In this document: positions 20,240 through 29,782 of the stretch, piece by piece
Position numbering within the stretch: position 1 is the stretch's first letter
Layout: each line of letters starts with the position of its first letter
Assembly (NCBI GenBank): GCA_021107455.1
Contig: JAIOSU010000161.1
Span: 1 to 43,247, forward strand
Direction: 5' to 3'
DNA from: Clostridiales bacterium
GTDB lineage: Bacteria; Bacillota; Clostridia; Peptostreptococcales; Acidaminobacteraceae
DNA length: 43,247 bases
Notes under the pieces: model-generated
The model's database searches: none
Told to the model about the DNA's origin: nothing
Seen by the model: only the letters and a program-made list of their open reading frames with translations
Program-made: the position numbers and the translations under genes

Positions 20240-21892
20240 TTGAAAAGAAAAATTTCTATTTTGATGGTATTGGTTCTAGTACTTGGCTTAATGCCCGCAT
20301 ATGCTTCGGAATATGTGATTCAATCCGGTGATATGTTATGGAAAATTGCAAAGGACCATGGCATGGATTATGAAACTTTAGCCAAGGTCAATGGGATTGA
20401 GAACCCTAACCTGATTTTCGCAGGAGACAAACTCAATGTCAATTTGGTTAAAAAGATTGATTTGTTGACAACCAATGATTTCCACGGCAATTTAGTGGGT
20501 GGTTATGAATCAGGTGCGGCGAAACTAGCAGCATATATCGAGTATTATGCATCGATGAATGAAGAAGGCACAATCATTTTGGATGCCGGTGATTCGTTCC
20601 AAGGTACTCCGATGTCCAATTTACTTTACGGTGCACCAGTTGTAACATTTTTCAATGCGGCAGGATACACTGCAACAACTGTCGGTAATCATGAATTTGA
20701 CTGGGGAATTGAGACTGTTATAGAGACTATGGAAGAAAACGGAGCGAAATATCAACTGTTGACTTCCAATGTTTATAAAGATGGTGTTTTGGCGTCTTGG
20801 GCTACACCATACATGATCAAAGAAGTTGATGGGGTCAAAGTGGGAATTATCGGAATGTCCACTCCTGATACAGCAGTTACGGCACACAAGGATTTTGTTG
20901 GAGAATATACTTTTGAAGATCCGATTGAGATCGCAACAGCACTTGTCCCTGAACTTGAAGCGAAAGGTGCCGAGCTTGTAATCGTATTATCACATTTACC
21001 GGCTTATCAAGATTTTGATACCATGGAAATCACCGGTGAATTGGTTGATTTTGCAAATGGCGTTTCAGGTGTTGATGCTGTAATCGGTGGTCACTCACAT
21101 AATACTGTAAATGGCATGGTTGCAGGTATTCCTGTGGTTATGGCAAACAAAAATGGTCGTCAAATCGGCAACATCACTTTATACTATGACACAGTTAAAG
21201 ATGAAGTGGTAATCAGTGAGTCAAAGGCGATTGAAGTCAGAAAAGGTGAACTTGAAATAGAACCTATGGCTTCCATACAAGAAATGGTAGATGCGTACAA
21301 CGCTGAACTTGCACCTGTATTTGGTGAAATTGTTGGTGTTATGGCATCAGACCTCATAAGAGACTATAATACAACTTCTGCAGCGGGTAACTGGTTTGCA
21401 GACGTCTTAAGAGAAGGCAAGGGAGCGGATGTAGCATTTACAAATGCTGGTGGTATCCGAATCGATGTCATGGCTGGTGATGTGACAATGGAAAAAGTGT
21501 TTGAGATTATGCCATTTGACAATACTCCGGTCACTACTATCATGACTGGCAAGGATATCCTTGATGTACTCGAGCAAGGTGCGACGCTTTCCAAAGGTAT
21601 GATCCAAATTTCAGGACTTACATTCACATATGACTCATCAAAGCCAGAATACAGCAGAGTAGTTGAAGTTGTAATGGCTGATGGTACGATGCTTGATCTT
21701 GAAAAAGAATATTCGGTTGTAACGAATGATTTCTTGGCAGGTGGACAAGACAACTTTAAGACATTAGGCAATTTTGAATGGTCAAATCCTTATAGCGAAC
21801 CACTTTTAAGAAATCTTCTCGCTGATGATTTGAGAACTAAGGGAACTTATACACCAGATAACACATTGAGAGCTGTTGACATTGCAAAATAG
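20240..21892 (+). CDS. LysM-domain 5'-nucleotidase/UDP-sugar hydrolase-like metallophosphoesterase
   Basis: Signal peptide, LysM 'YVIQSGDMLWKIAKDHGMDYETLAKVNGI', metallophosphatase 'LLTTNDFHGN', 'GNHEFDWG', 'GGHSHN'; C-terminal 5'-nucleotidase 'NAGGIRIDVMAGDVT'; TTG start with RBS AGAGGAGG. Confidence 0.92.
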   Translation: MKRKISILMVLVLVLGLMPAYASEYVIQSGDMLWKIAKDHGMDYETLAKVNGIENPNLIFAGDKLNVNLVKKIDLLTTNDFHGNLVGGYESGAAKLAAYIEYYASMNEEGTIILDAGDSFQGTPMSNLLYGAPVVTFFNAAGYTATTVGNHEFDWGIETVIETMEENGAKYQLLTSNVYKDGVLASWATPYMIKEVDGVKVGIIGMSTPDTAVTAHKDFVGEYTFEDPIEIATALVPELEAKGAELVIVLSHLPAYQDFDTMEITGELVDFANGVSGVDAVIGGHSHNTVNGMVAGIPVVMANKNGRQIGNITLYYDTVKDEVVISESKAIEVRKGELEIEPMASIQEMVDAYNAELAPVFGEIVGVMASDLIRDYNTTSAAGNWFADVLREGKGADVAFTNAGGIRIDVMAGDVTMEKVFEIMPFDNTPVTTIMTGKDILDVLEQGATLSKGMIQISGLTFTYDSSKPEYSRVVEVVMADGTMLDLEKEYSVVTNDFLAGGQDNFKTLGNFEWSNPYSEPLLRNLLADDLRTKGTYTPDNTLRAVDIAK

Positions 21893-21905
21893 CAATCATA
21901 TTAAG

Positions 21906-21940
21906 ATAAGAGTATGCTGTAGAGCATGCTCTTATTTTTT
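21906..21940 (+). terminator. intrinsic terminator
   Basis: ATAAGAGTATGCT .. AGCATGCTCTTAT followed by TTTTTT. Confidence 0.8.
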
Positions 21941-22032
21941 ATAGCGTAATGGCGTCCATCTTCGGGTATTTATTGATACAGTTCAACTGGAATGCTATAA
22001 TTATTGGCAACAGGTGAATAACGGAGGTAGAG

Positions 22033-23820
22033 ATGGGACAGCAAATTATAGTTTTCACAGTCATAGCAATTGCAATGCTTCTGTTTATTGATGGTAGAAT
22101 CAGATATGATTTCGTTGCGCTTTTAGGATTGCTTGTATTGGTTATCACTGGTGTGATAATGCCAGAAGAAGCATTTTTAGGATTCAGTCATCCTGCTGTA
22201 ATCACAGTTGCTGCGATATTGGTGATCAGCAGTGCACTAGTAAAGACTGGTGCGATAGATTATTTAGTTATTTTACTCAATAGAGGTACCCAAAAAAAAT
22301 CTGTAAAGCTACTCAGTTTGATGCTTGTAACTGCAATTATTTCGGGATTTATGAACAATGTTGGTGCACTTGCGCTTATTATGCCAATTGCTATCACTGT
22401 AGCAAAAGATAGTAAATTACCACCTTCATTATTTTTGATGCCAATTGCCTTCGCATCGTTATTGGGTGGCATGATGACAGAAATCGGAACACCTCCCAAC
22501 TTGATTATTTCCATATATAGAACAGAGGCAGGTATGGAGCCATTCGCTTTTTTTGATTTTGCACCTGTCGGAATTGTGATGGTTATTATTGGAATCCTTT
22601 ATATGACTCTTATCGGATGGAGATTGATTCCTCATAGACGGACAAGCAAAAACGAAAAACTTTTTGATATTGATGAGTATTTGTCAGAAGTCTTGGTATC
22701 AAGCAACTGTAAAATGATAGGAAAAACATTACGAGATTTCTATACAGTTTATAAACTTGAAATCAACGTTATAGGGATTATTCGAAATGGACGGAAAATA
22801 ATTGCTCCACTCGCTAATGAACAACTTATTATTGGTGATATTCTTATTTTAAAGGCTCTTCCTACCGAGTTGGTTGAGTTGGTTGAAAAAACTGGTATGA
22901 CGCTCAAAGGCGCAAAACTGGATGAATTGGGTTCAGGTGAGGAATTTACGATAAAGGATTTAGCTTTGGTGGAAGTTGTACTTAGAGGGGATTCACCTTT
23001 GATAGGAAGAAATGCTGTGGAAACCCAGCTTAGAAATAGATTCAATATCAATCTGGTTGCAGTATCCAGAAAGGGAACATCTTCCATAAGAAGATTGAAG
23101 TCGTTTAGATTCAGATCGGGTGATATTTTGTTGATTCAAGTTCCAGAAAGTATGCTACAGGATACATTTTCAAAATTGAGATGTTTGCCTCTGGCAGAGC
23201 GTGGTGTTTCAATCAAAAACAACAAATCCAAGATGAAACAGTATCTTGCATTAGGAATTTTTATAACGTCAATAAGTTTGACCACATTCGGTGTTCTCCC
23301 TGTACAGATAGTATTTACATTATCAGCACTTTTGATGGTTTTATTTAAAATTATCAATGCAAGGGAGTTCTATGATGCGATAGAGTGGCCTACAATCATA
23401 ATGCTAGGTGCTTTCTTACCAGTGGGTGGAGCACTTCAAAGCAGTGGCAGTTCAGATACGATTGCGAATTTTCTGGTTCAGGTTTCTATGAATTTTTCAC
23501 CACTTTATACGATAGTTGTACTGATGACATTGACTATGTTGTTGACGAATCTAATCAACAATGCTGCAGCAGCTGTTTTGATGGCCCCGATAGCGCTAAG
23601 TTTAGCATCATTTATGGGAGTATCTTCGGATCCGCTTTTAATGAGTGTCTGTGTAGCATCTTCATCAGCATTTTTGACACCAATAGGTCACCAATCCAAT
23701 ATGCTTGTCATGGGACCAGGCGGATATCAGTTCAGAGATTATTGGAAGGTTGGTTTGCCTCTTTCAATATTGGTCATTATTATAGGAGCACCCTTGATTG
23801 TATTGGTATGGCCGTTTTAA
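22033..23820 (+). CDS. SLC13 family permease with two TrkA-C (RCK_C) domains
   Basis: Polytopic ends flanking soluble TrkA-C-like pair; 'GTPPNLIISIYRTEAG', 'NNAAAAVLMAPIA'. Confidence 0.9.
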   Translation: MGQQIIVFTVIAIAMLLFIDGRIRYDFVALLGLLVLVITGVIMPEEAFLGFSHPAVITVAAILVISSALVKTGAIDYLVILLNRGTQKKSVKLLSLMLVTAIISGFMNNVGALALIMPIAITVAKDSKLPPSLFLMPIAFASLLGGMMTEIGTPPNLIISIYRTEAGMEPFAFFDFAPVGIVMVIIGILYMTLIGWRLIPHRRTSKNEKLFDIDEYLSEVLVSSNCKMIGKTLRDFYTVYKLEINVIGIIRNGRKIIAPLANEQLIIGDILILKALPTELVELVEKTGMTLKGAKLDELGSGEEFTIKDLALVEVVLRGDSPLIGRNAVETQLRNRFNINLVAVSRKGTSSIRRLKSFRFRSGDILLIQVPESMLQDTFSKLRCLPLAERGVSIKNNKSKMKQYLALGIFITSISLTTFGVLPVQIVFTLSALLMVLFKIINAREFYDAIEWPTIIMLGAFLPVGGALQSSGSSDTIANFLVQVSMNFSPLYTIVVLMTLTMLLTNLINNAAAAVLMAPIALSLASFMGVSSDPLLMSVCVASSSAFLTPIGHQSNMLVMGPGGYQFRDYWKVGLPLSILVIIIGAPLIVLVWPF

Positions 23821-23847
23821 TCAAATTACTGTAAGGAGATATGAACG

Positions 23848-24900
23848 ATGAAGCAAATGCGTATCACAGATTACGGTTTTAAAATCGGAAGGTATCCAAA
23901 AGGAAAGTTGAATAAAATCACAGACGTCCACGGGGTCAAAGTAGGGCATTTTACTGTGGATACCAATCAAAATAAAACTGGTGTGACAGTCGTTATTCCG
24001 TGTGAAGACAATCCGTTTGTGACCAAACTCACAGCGGCCGCGCACGTGATCAATGGCTATGGGAAAAGTACAGGTCTAATGCAGATTGATGAGCTTGGAG
24101 TCATCGAAAGTCCCATTTTTTTAACCAATACTCTCAACATAGGACGAGTGCACGACGCTGCAGTTGAGCTTATGGTTAAACGATGTGCGAGAGATAACGT
24201 GGAATTAAAATCATATAATCCTATTGTGTGTGAATGTAATGACGCATATTTGAATGATATCGTTCATCGTGCAGTCGGTGAGGAAGAAGTGTTTTCAGCT
24301 TATGAAGCAAGTGTTGTCGACTTTGTTGAAGGGGATGTTGGAGCAGGAAAAGGGATGTCTTGCCATCAACTTAAAGGCGGTATCGGTTCTGCTTCAAGGC
24401 TTATGGATATTGAGGGTATAACCTATACTATTGGAGTGCTTGTACTTTCAAATCACGGGTCATTGGAAGATTTTATGATCTCAGGACAGCCTTTTGGTGC
24501 AAAGATCAAAGCAATTCAAGCTACTGAAAATGAAGTGGAGAAAGGCTCAATAATAATTGTTGTCGCGACGGATTTGCCAGTTTCAGACCGTCAACTCAAG
24601 CGTCTGATTAAGCGTGTGCCTATAGGTCTCGCCAAAACCGGTTCATATATGGGACACGGTAGTGGAGAGGTGGTAATTGGTTTTACAACTGCCAATCGCA
24701 TACCTGAAAAGGGCAATTATATGATCGACCTAATTCAAGATTCGAACCTGGACGGTCCGTTTCATGCACTTGCAGAGGCAGTTGAAGAAGCCGTTCTAAA
24801 TTCTATGATTTGCTCGGATAGAACTGAAGGTTTTAATGGCAATGTCAGAGAGAGTCTGAAGGCATATATTGAAGACTTGAGTGAACAGAAAGAGGGATGA
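23848..24900 (+). CDS. P1 family peptidase (DmpA-like)
   Basis: 'GKLNKITDVHGVKVGHFTV', 'VEGDVGAGKGMSCHQLKGGIGSASR', 'LVLSNHGSLEDFMISG'. Confidence 0.88.
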   Translation: MKQMRITDYGFKIGRYPKGKLNKITDVHGVKVGHFTVDTNQNKTGVTVVIPCEDNPFVTKLTAAAHVINGYGKSTGLMQIDELGVIESPIFLTNTLNIGRVHDAAVELMVKRCARDNVELKSYNPIVCECNDAYLNDIVHRAVGEEEVFSAYEASVVDFVEGDVGAGKGMSCHQLKGGIGSASRLMDIEGITYTIGVLVLSNHGSLEDFMISGQPFGAKIKAIQATENEVEKGSIIIVVATDLPVSDRQLKRLIKRVPIGLAKTGSYMGHGSGEVVIGFTTANRIPEKGNYMIDLIQDSNLDGPFHALAEAVEEAVLNSMICSDRTEGFNGNVRESLKAYIEDLSEQKEG

Positions 24901-24901
24901 G

Positions 24902-25522
24902 ATGCCAAAGTCTACATTTTTTAACATCAGCATTGATAAAAGAAATGAAATATATAATGCGGCATTAGAAGAGTTCTCGTCATATGGCTTTGCAGAGGCC
25001 AGTTTGAATAGGATATGCAAATCCAGTTCAATAGCAAAGGGGAGTTTCTACCAATATTTTAATGATAAGTTGGATTTATACACTTATTTGTTGGAATCTG
25101 CCACTCAGACTAAATTTCAATATTTCGAAGAAACGATGAAGGCACTTGAATCGTTGGATTTCATTAATCAAATCAAGAGTTTGTATCTTAGTGGCGTGAC
25201 TTTTTCAATGGAGAATCCAAGACTAGCTCAACTGTCGGAGAGGTTTGTTGAGGAAAAACCAGAACTGAGACAGCACATACTGGAAGAAAATGAATCAAAA
25301 GCATATATGTTTTATGAGTCACTAATTGAAAAGGCAAAGTCAGGTGGAAGTATTCGTAAATCTGTTAACACTAGAGCACTTGCTATGCTGATTCATTCGC
25401 TGAATAGATCGGTTGCAGAATATATGATGGAATTTCATAGCCTGTCGGATTATCAGGACAATAAGATTGCTCTTATCGAGTTTGTAGATGATCTTCTTGA
25501 GATATTAAAACATGGCGTTTGA
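24902..25522 (+). CDS. TetR/AcrR family transcriptional regulator
   Basis: N-terminal HTH 'KRNEIYNAALEEFSSYGFAEASLNRICKSSSIAKGSFYQYFNDKLDLYTYLLE'. Confidence 0.92.
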   Translation: MPKSTFFNISIDKRNEIYNAALEEFSSYGFAEASLNRICKSSSIAKGSFYQYFNDKLDLYTYLLESATQTKFQYFEETMKALESLDFINQIKSLYLSGVTFSMENPRLAQLSERFVEEKPELRQHILEENESKAYMFYESLIEKAKSGGSIRKSVNTRALAMLIHSLNRSVAEYMMEFHSLSDYQDNKIALIEFVDDLLEILKHGV

Positions 25523-25525
25523 ATT

Positions 25526-25563
25526 AAATTCATGAGTACAATAATGACTCATGAATTTTTTTG
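25526..25563 (+). terminator. intrinsic terminator after TetR gene
   Basis: AAATTCATGAGT ... ACTCATGAATTT then T run. Confidence 0.75.
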
Positions 25564-25592
25564 TTGACAATGTGACCGGCTGGTCGTATAAT
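25564..25592 (+). promoter_or_regulatory. sigma-A type promoter
   Basis: TTGACA (25564-25569), 17-bp spacer, TATAAT (25587-25592). Confidence 0.85.
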
Positions 25593-25619
25593 GAAAATAT
25601 AAAGCGACCACTTGGTCAC
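25572..25619. promoter_or_regulatory. twin TetR-family operator candidates
   Basis: GACC-GGCT-GGTC (25574-25585, inside -35/-10 spacer) and GACC-ACTT-GGTC (25606-25617, just downstream of predicted start). Confidence 0.75.
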
Positions 25620-25641
25620 AATTATTTCAATGGAGGAAATT

Positions 25642-26223
25642 ATGAGTAACGTTTATGAAAACAAAAAAAAGATTGATCTTTTAGTAGGCAGTATTTTTGG
25701 CATCGCAACAATTGTATTTATCATTTTGTTCTTTACAAATGATTCATTTTTCAAGTGGGCATTTGATCGTCATCACAATATTTTGAGTTGGTATATTAGG
25801 CCAGTATTCATTATTCCGATTGTGTTTTTCGCCTAAAAGCGAAGCTTGACTGGAGTTATGGTTTCAATCTTCAGTTTGTTTACCAGCATGTTTTGGTTTC
25901 CGGTTCCTGCGACTGTCAGTCCAGAGATTATTGAATTTTTGAGTTTTGAACAGGAGTATCTCAAAGGTTCATGGGATGCGTCCAAAATATTCATTCAATT
26001 ATCAGTACCCTTGTTCTTTATAGCGTTGATTTTCGCAGCTTGGCGACGCAGCTGGAAATATCCGTTGGTTGTCATGACAGCTGCAGCAGTACTAAAAATG
26101 CTATGGAGTGCTATCTTTGCTGGTGATTCGGGACTTTCAATCATTAAACCAGCTATTACGGGATTGGTTGTATGTATTGGTGTGGTGTATTATATTATGA
26201 GAAAGAAAAAGCGAAAAACATGA
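25642..26223 (+). pseudogene. small polytopic membrane protein interrupted by an in-frame TAA (25834-25836)
   Basis: RBS tggagg; ORFs 25612-25836 and 25846-26223 share the same frame and read as one TM protein '...PIVFFA*KRSLTGVMVSIFSLFTSMFWFPVP...'. Confidence 0.7.
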
Positions 26224-26253
26224 GGAGCGCTCTGCGCCCCTCATGTTTTTTTA
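26219..26253 (+). terminator. intrinsic terminator
   Basis: CATGAGGAGCGC TCT GCGCCCCTCATG (one mismatch) then TTTTTTT. Confidence 0.8.
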
Positions 26254-27204
26254 ATCAACAGTCAAATCGCCAATATTGACGCTGGCTTTTATTGAAATTT
26301 CACCGCCATTTCCGGAGGTGTTGAACATATAGACATCATTTTTAATCGTATAATCATCGATATTGATATCGACTTTAGAAGTAAATTCGTTTGATTCAGT
26401 TATAAGTTCGACTGGTGAGTTCTTAGGCAGTTTGAGATTGAGTTCACCTGTATTGGATGTAAGAACAGCATCAACGTTTTTTTCAAAATCACCAATGATT
26501 TGGTAGGTTAATTCGCCTACGTGCGATTCACCTTTAAGGGACAACTTTTCACCATATTCACCATCCAGTGTGACGCTGTTGGAACCTACATCAGTCAATG
26601 TCTTTAGAGTATGTAAAGCAGGAAAGTTTCCTTTCAATTCTAGTACCAGATCTCCAACGTTACTTGATAATTCAATCTCTCCCAGCTGGTCCTGATCATC
26701 TGAAATAATGATATCGAGAGCGCCAACATCGAGTCCAACTTCAATATTCTCGAAACTTAATTGTTCACCTTTGATGTTCAAATCGCCTACATTGAGATCT
26801 ACTCCAAGATCTGTGAGCAGTTTTTCTGGTATGAAAATTTCTGTTTGACTGTTTTGAGTTCCAATATTGATTTTTTTGTCCGGATCATTCTTGAATGTGA
26901 GTGTAATCGTTTTGCCACTGGTGTCTACGTCCATTTCCGCCAAAAGATCTTTTCTGTTTGCAATTTGCTTGTAAATAAGTTCGTTGCTGTCCGTTGAGCT
27001 GATTTTCACTCCGGAGACAGTGAGATCGATCTCGAGGACCAATTTGTCAAATTTGCCGAGATCTTCTTTGTATTCCACTTGTTCTTTCATATCAGGTGAT
27101 GCTTCTTCAAACAAATCCTTCTCACCAAAAATAAAATCATTTGTGCAGCCAGTGACGAGTAAGATAATCATCAGTCCGATGATCACTGTATAATATTTTT
27201 TCAT
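26251..27204 (-). CDS. lipoprotein with DUF4097-like beta-repeat region
   Basis: Lipobox 'LLVTGC'; repeated 'VGDLNIKG/VGALDI/VGDLVLEL/VGELTYQI/TGELNLKL'; start MKKYYT supported by RBS AGGAGG. Confidence 0.75.
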   Translation of the reverse strand: MKKYYTVIIGLMIILLVTGCTNDFIFGEKDLFEEASPDMKEQVEYKEDLGKFDKLVLEIDLTVSGVKISSTDSNELIYKQIANRKDLLAEMDVDTSGKTITLTFKNDPDKKINIGTQNSQTEIFIPEKLLTDLGVDLNVGDLNIKGEQLSFENIEVGLDVGALDIIISDDQDQLGEIELSSNVGDLVLELKGNFPALHTLKTLTDVGSNSVTLDGEYGEKLSLKGESHVGELTYQIIGDFEKNVDAVLTSNTGELNLKLPKNSPVELITESNEFTSKVDINIDDYTIKNDVYMFNTSGNGGEISIKASVNIGDLTVD

Positions 27205-27289
27205 AAGAGCCTCCTGTTTCTTCAATATGGATTAGTGTAACATCCTATTGTTAATATTGGATTAAAGCCTGTTTAATATTCAATTTCAG

Positions 27290-28477
27290 TCAGGTTGATG
27301 ATTTTATGGAAAGAAATCTGGTGTAAGTTTGATCGATTCCAATTGCACCAATTGGGGCTGTAATCATAATGGATAAAACCGCTACCGTCAGGATAGTGTT
27401 GCCTGACTCTACTCCCGCGGTCAATGGAATTGCTCCAATCGCCGCTTGAACGGTTGCTTTAGGGACATATGAAATAGCACAAAACAGTTTTTCTTTTAAG
27501 TTGAGATTTGTTTTTATGAGACTGAGGTATACGCCCACAATTCTAAGTAACAATGCTGACAAGATGAGTAAGACTGACATGAGTCCTGCACCAGCCAAAT
27601 AACTGATGTCAACTGCGGCACCGACCAGGACAAATAACATGAGTTCTGCACCGACCCAAATTTTAGAGAATTTCCCCATAATTCTTTTGGCCAGGATTGG
27701 ATATGTTTTTAGTATAGTCGCACCTAGTGCCATTACAGCCAATAGTCCGGACATTGGAAAATAGGGTTCCAAAAAAGTTTCAAGTGACACGAAGATGAAA
27801 GATGTACTGAGTATGATCAATACTTTAATGGTATCCCTGATGTGAAGTGATTTAAAAACACGAATAAGCACTAGACCTGTAACGATTCCCAATAGCATCC
27901 CTAAAAGTATTGAAACCGGTACAGACAGCAGTGTAGATGCTGAAAAATCATCTCCACCATACATTCCTAAAAATGCAGTAAAAAGGACGATGACATAGAT
28001 GTCATCCACTGAGGCACCCGCCATAATGAGTTGAGGAATATTCTTATCCTTACCATGACCACTTTCCATAAGGTGAATCATTCTAGGGACAATTATGGCA
28101 GGTGAGACTGCAGCTAAAACAGTACCCATGATTGCCGCTTCCAAATAGGAAACATTCAGGAAAATGGGAGCCAGTATTGTGACTGCCAGTATTTCAAGTG
28201 TAGCCGGAACAAAACACATCAAAATTGCGGGTCTTCCAACTTTTTTCAAATCATTGATGTCAATAGTGAGTCCGGCTCTCGTGAGAATGACGATAAGTGA
28301 AATCTCTCGAAGATCTGCTGAGATATTCAAAATATCATCTGAAATCAAGTCAAGTACGTAGGGTCCAAGAAAAATGCCTGTGAGAATCATACCTATCAGA
28401 CCTGGTATTTTGAGCCGATTAAAAATGCCACTTAAACTAAAACCGATGATTAAGATGAGTGCCAAACTAAATAACAT
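27290..28477 (-). CDS. cation:proton antiporter (CPA2/NhaP-KefB-like)
   Basis: Polytopic; 'IPGLIGMILTGIFLGPYVLDLI', 'LAAVSPAIIVPRM', 'MAGASVDDIYVIVLF'. Confidence 0.88.
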   Translation of the reverse strand: MLFSLALILIIGFSLSGIFNRLKIPGLIGMILTGIFLGPYVLDLISDDILNISADLREISLIVILTRAGLTIDINDLKKVGRPAILMCFVPATLEILAVTILAPIFLNVSYLEAAIMGTVLAAVSPAIIVPRMIHLMESGHGKDKNIPQLIMAGASVDDIYVIVLFTAFLGMYGGDDFSASTLLSVPVSILLGMLLGIVTGLVLIRVFKSLHIRDTIKVLIILSTSFIFVSLETFLEPYFPMSGLLAVMALGATILKTYPILAKRIMGKFSKIWVGAELMLFVLVGAAVDISYLAGAGLMSVLLILSALLLRIVGVYLSLIKTNLNLKEKLFCAISYVPKATVQAAIGAIPLTAGVESGNTILTVAVLSIMITAPIGAIGIDQTYTRFLSIKSST

Positions 28478-28570
28478 ATATGTATGCCTCCGGATTTGAT
28501 ATAATAAAATCGAACTAAGAATATCATATTAGATGACGAAATACAATATGCTCAGGACGGTGGAATATTT

Positions 28571-29782
28571 ATGGTGACATTTGTTTTATTGATAATTATC
28601 TATTTGGCATTTATCAGTCTTGGTCTTCCAGATGCGCTTCTAGGTGTGGCTTGGCCGATGATTCGCCAGGAATGGTTTATGAGGCTGGATGCCGCTGGAA
28701 TGATCTCTATAGTCGTTACAGTGGGAACAATCAGCAGCAGTCTGCTCAGTGGACGACTAATCAGACGTTTTGGTGAAGGGAAAATCACTTTTTTCAGTGG
28801 ATTAATGACCGGTACGGCATTGCTCGGTTTTGCATATGCTCCCTCTTATATTTGGTTTGTGTTTTTGGCACTTCCACTTGGATTTGGAGCAGGTTCCGTC
28901 GATACAGCACTCAATCACTATGTCGCGCTTCATTTCAAGGCGCATCATATGAATTGGCTACATTCCTTTTGGGGAGTGGGTGCAACCTCCGGTCCGATTT
29001 TGATGTCCATCATTCTTAAGCAGACCGGATCGTGGAGAAATGGGTATCAAAGTGTGGCCATGATTCAACTAGGACTGGCTGCAATTCTATTTCTCAGCTT
29101 GCCACTTTGGAGGAAGCATGCGGAAATGACGAACGCTCATGTTAGCGACCGTGGTGATCATGCAGAGAACGTCACAGGTCGCCCGCTTAAAATTTTTGAA
29201 GCGTTAAAAATCAAAGGTGTTCCTTATGCTTTATTGATATTTATGACATATTGCGCAGTAGAATTCTCGGTTGGATTATGGGGAAGCAGTTATCTGGTAC
29301 AGATCAAAGGCATTTCTCTTGAAATCGCTGCAAGATGGGTGGCGTTTTACTTCGGTGGTATAACGGTTGGACGGATATTGGCTGGATTCATTTCCTTCAA
29401 ATTATCCAATAAAAAAATGATTTTTCTCGGCGTGATGATAGCACTTTTAGGTGCGATAATTTTAGTCTTGGATTTAAGTAATTTGTCTGTAATGATGGCT
29501 TTTGTTATGTTGGGGATGGGATTTGCACCAATTTTCCCTGCGATGACTCACGATACTCCGATTCGGTTCGGTAGGATCAATGCACAGTCCATAATTGGAT
29601 TTCAAATGGCATCAGCATACATTGGAATAGCGGTATTTCCACCACTTTTGGGAGTCCTGATGGAAATGACCGGTATGATATTGTTTCCTTTTTTTGTTCT
29701 TCTTTGTATAGTGTTACTTTTGTTATTCACACATAAACTGAACAAAGGTGGGTTTCAAACCTCCAAAGAAAGAAGTGGATGA
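28571..29782 (+). CDS. MFS transporter
   Basis: 12-TM pattern, 'GLPDALLGVAWPMIR', 'SGRLIRRFGEGKITFFSGLMTG'. Confidence 0.9.
   Translation: MVTFVLLIIIYLAFISLGLPDALLGVAWPMIRQEWFMRLDAAGMISIVVTVGTISSSLLSGRLIRRFGEGKITFFSGLMTGTALLGFAYAPSYIWFVFLALPLGFGAGSVDTALNHYVALHFKAHHMNWLHSFWGVGATSGPILMSIILKQTGSWRNGYQSVAMIQLGLAAILFLSLPLWRKHAEMTNAHVSDRGDHAENVTGRPLKIFEALKIKGVPYALLIFMTYCAVEFSVGLWGSSYLVQIKGISLEIAARWVAFYFGGITVGRILAGFISFKLSNKKMIFLGVMIALLGAIILVLDLSNLSVMMAFVMLGMGFAPIFPAMTHDTPIRFGRINAQSIIGFQMASAYIGIAVFPPLLGVLMEMTGMILFPFFVLLCIVLLLLFTHKLNKGGFQTSKERSG

Noticed and set aside
23385-23834. 149-aa plus-strand alternative-frame ORF
   Set aside because: Out-of-frame shadow inside the SLC13 permease gene.
25834-25836. 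Programmed recoding at the TetR-regulated membrane protein
   Set aside because: TAA with no visible readthrough element; a nonsense mutation or sequence error is simpler.
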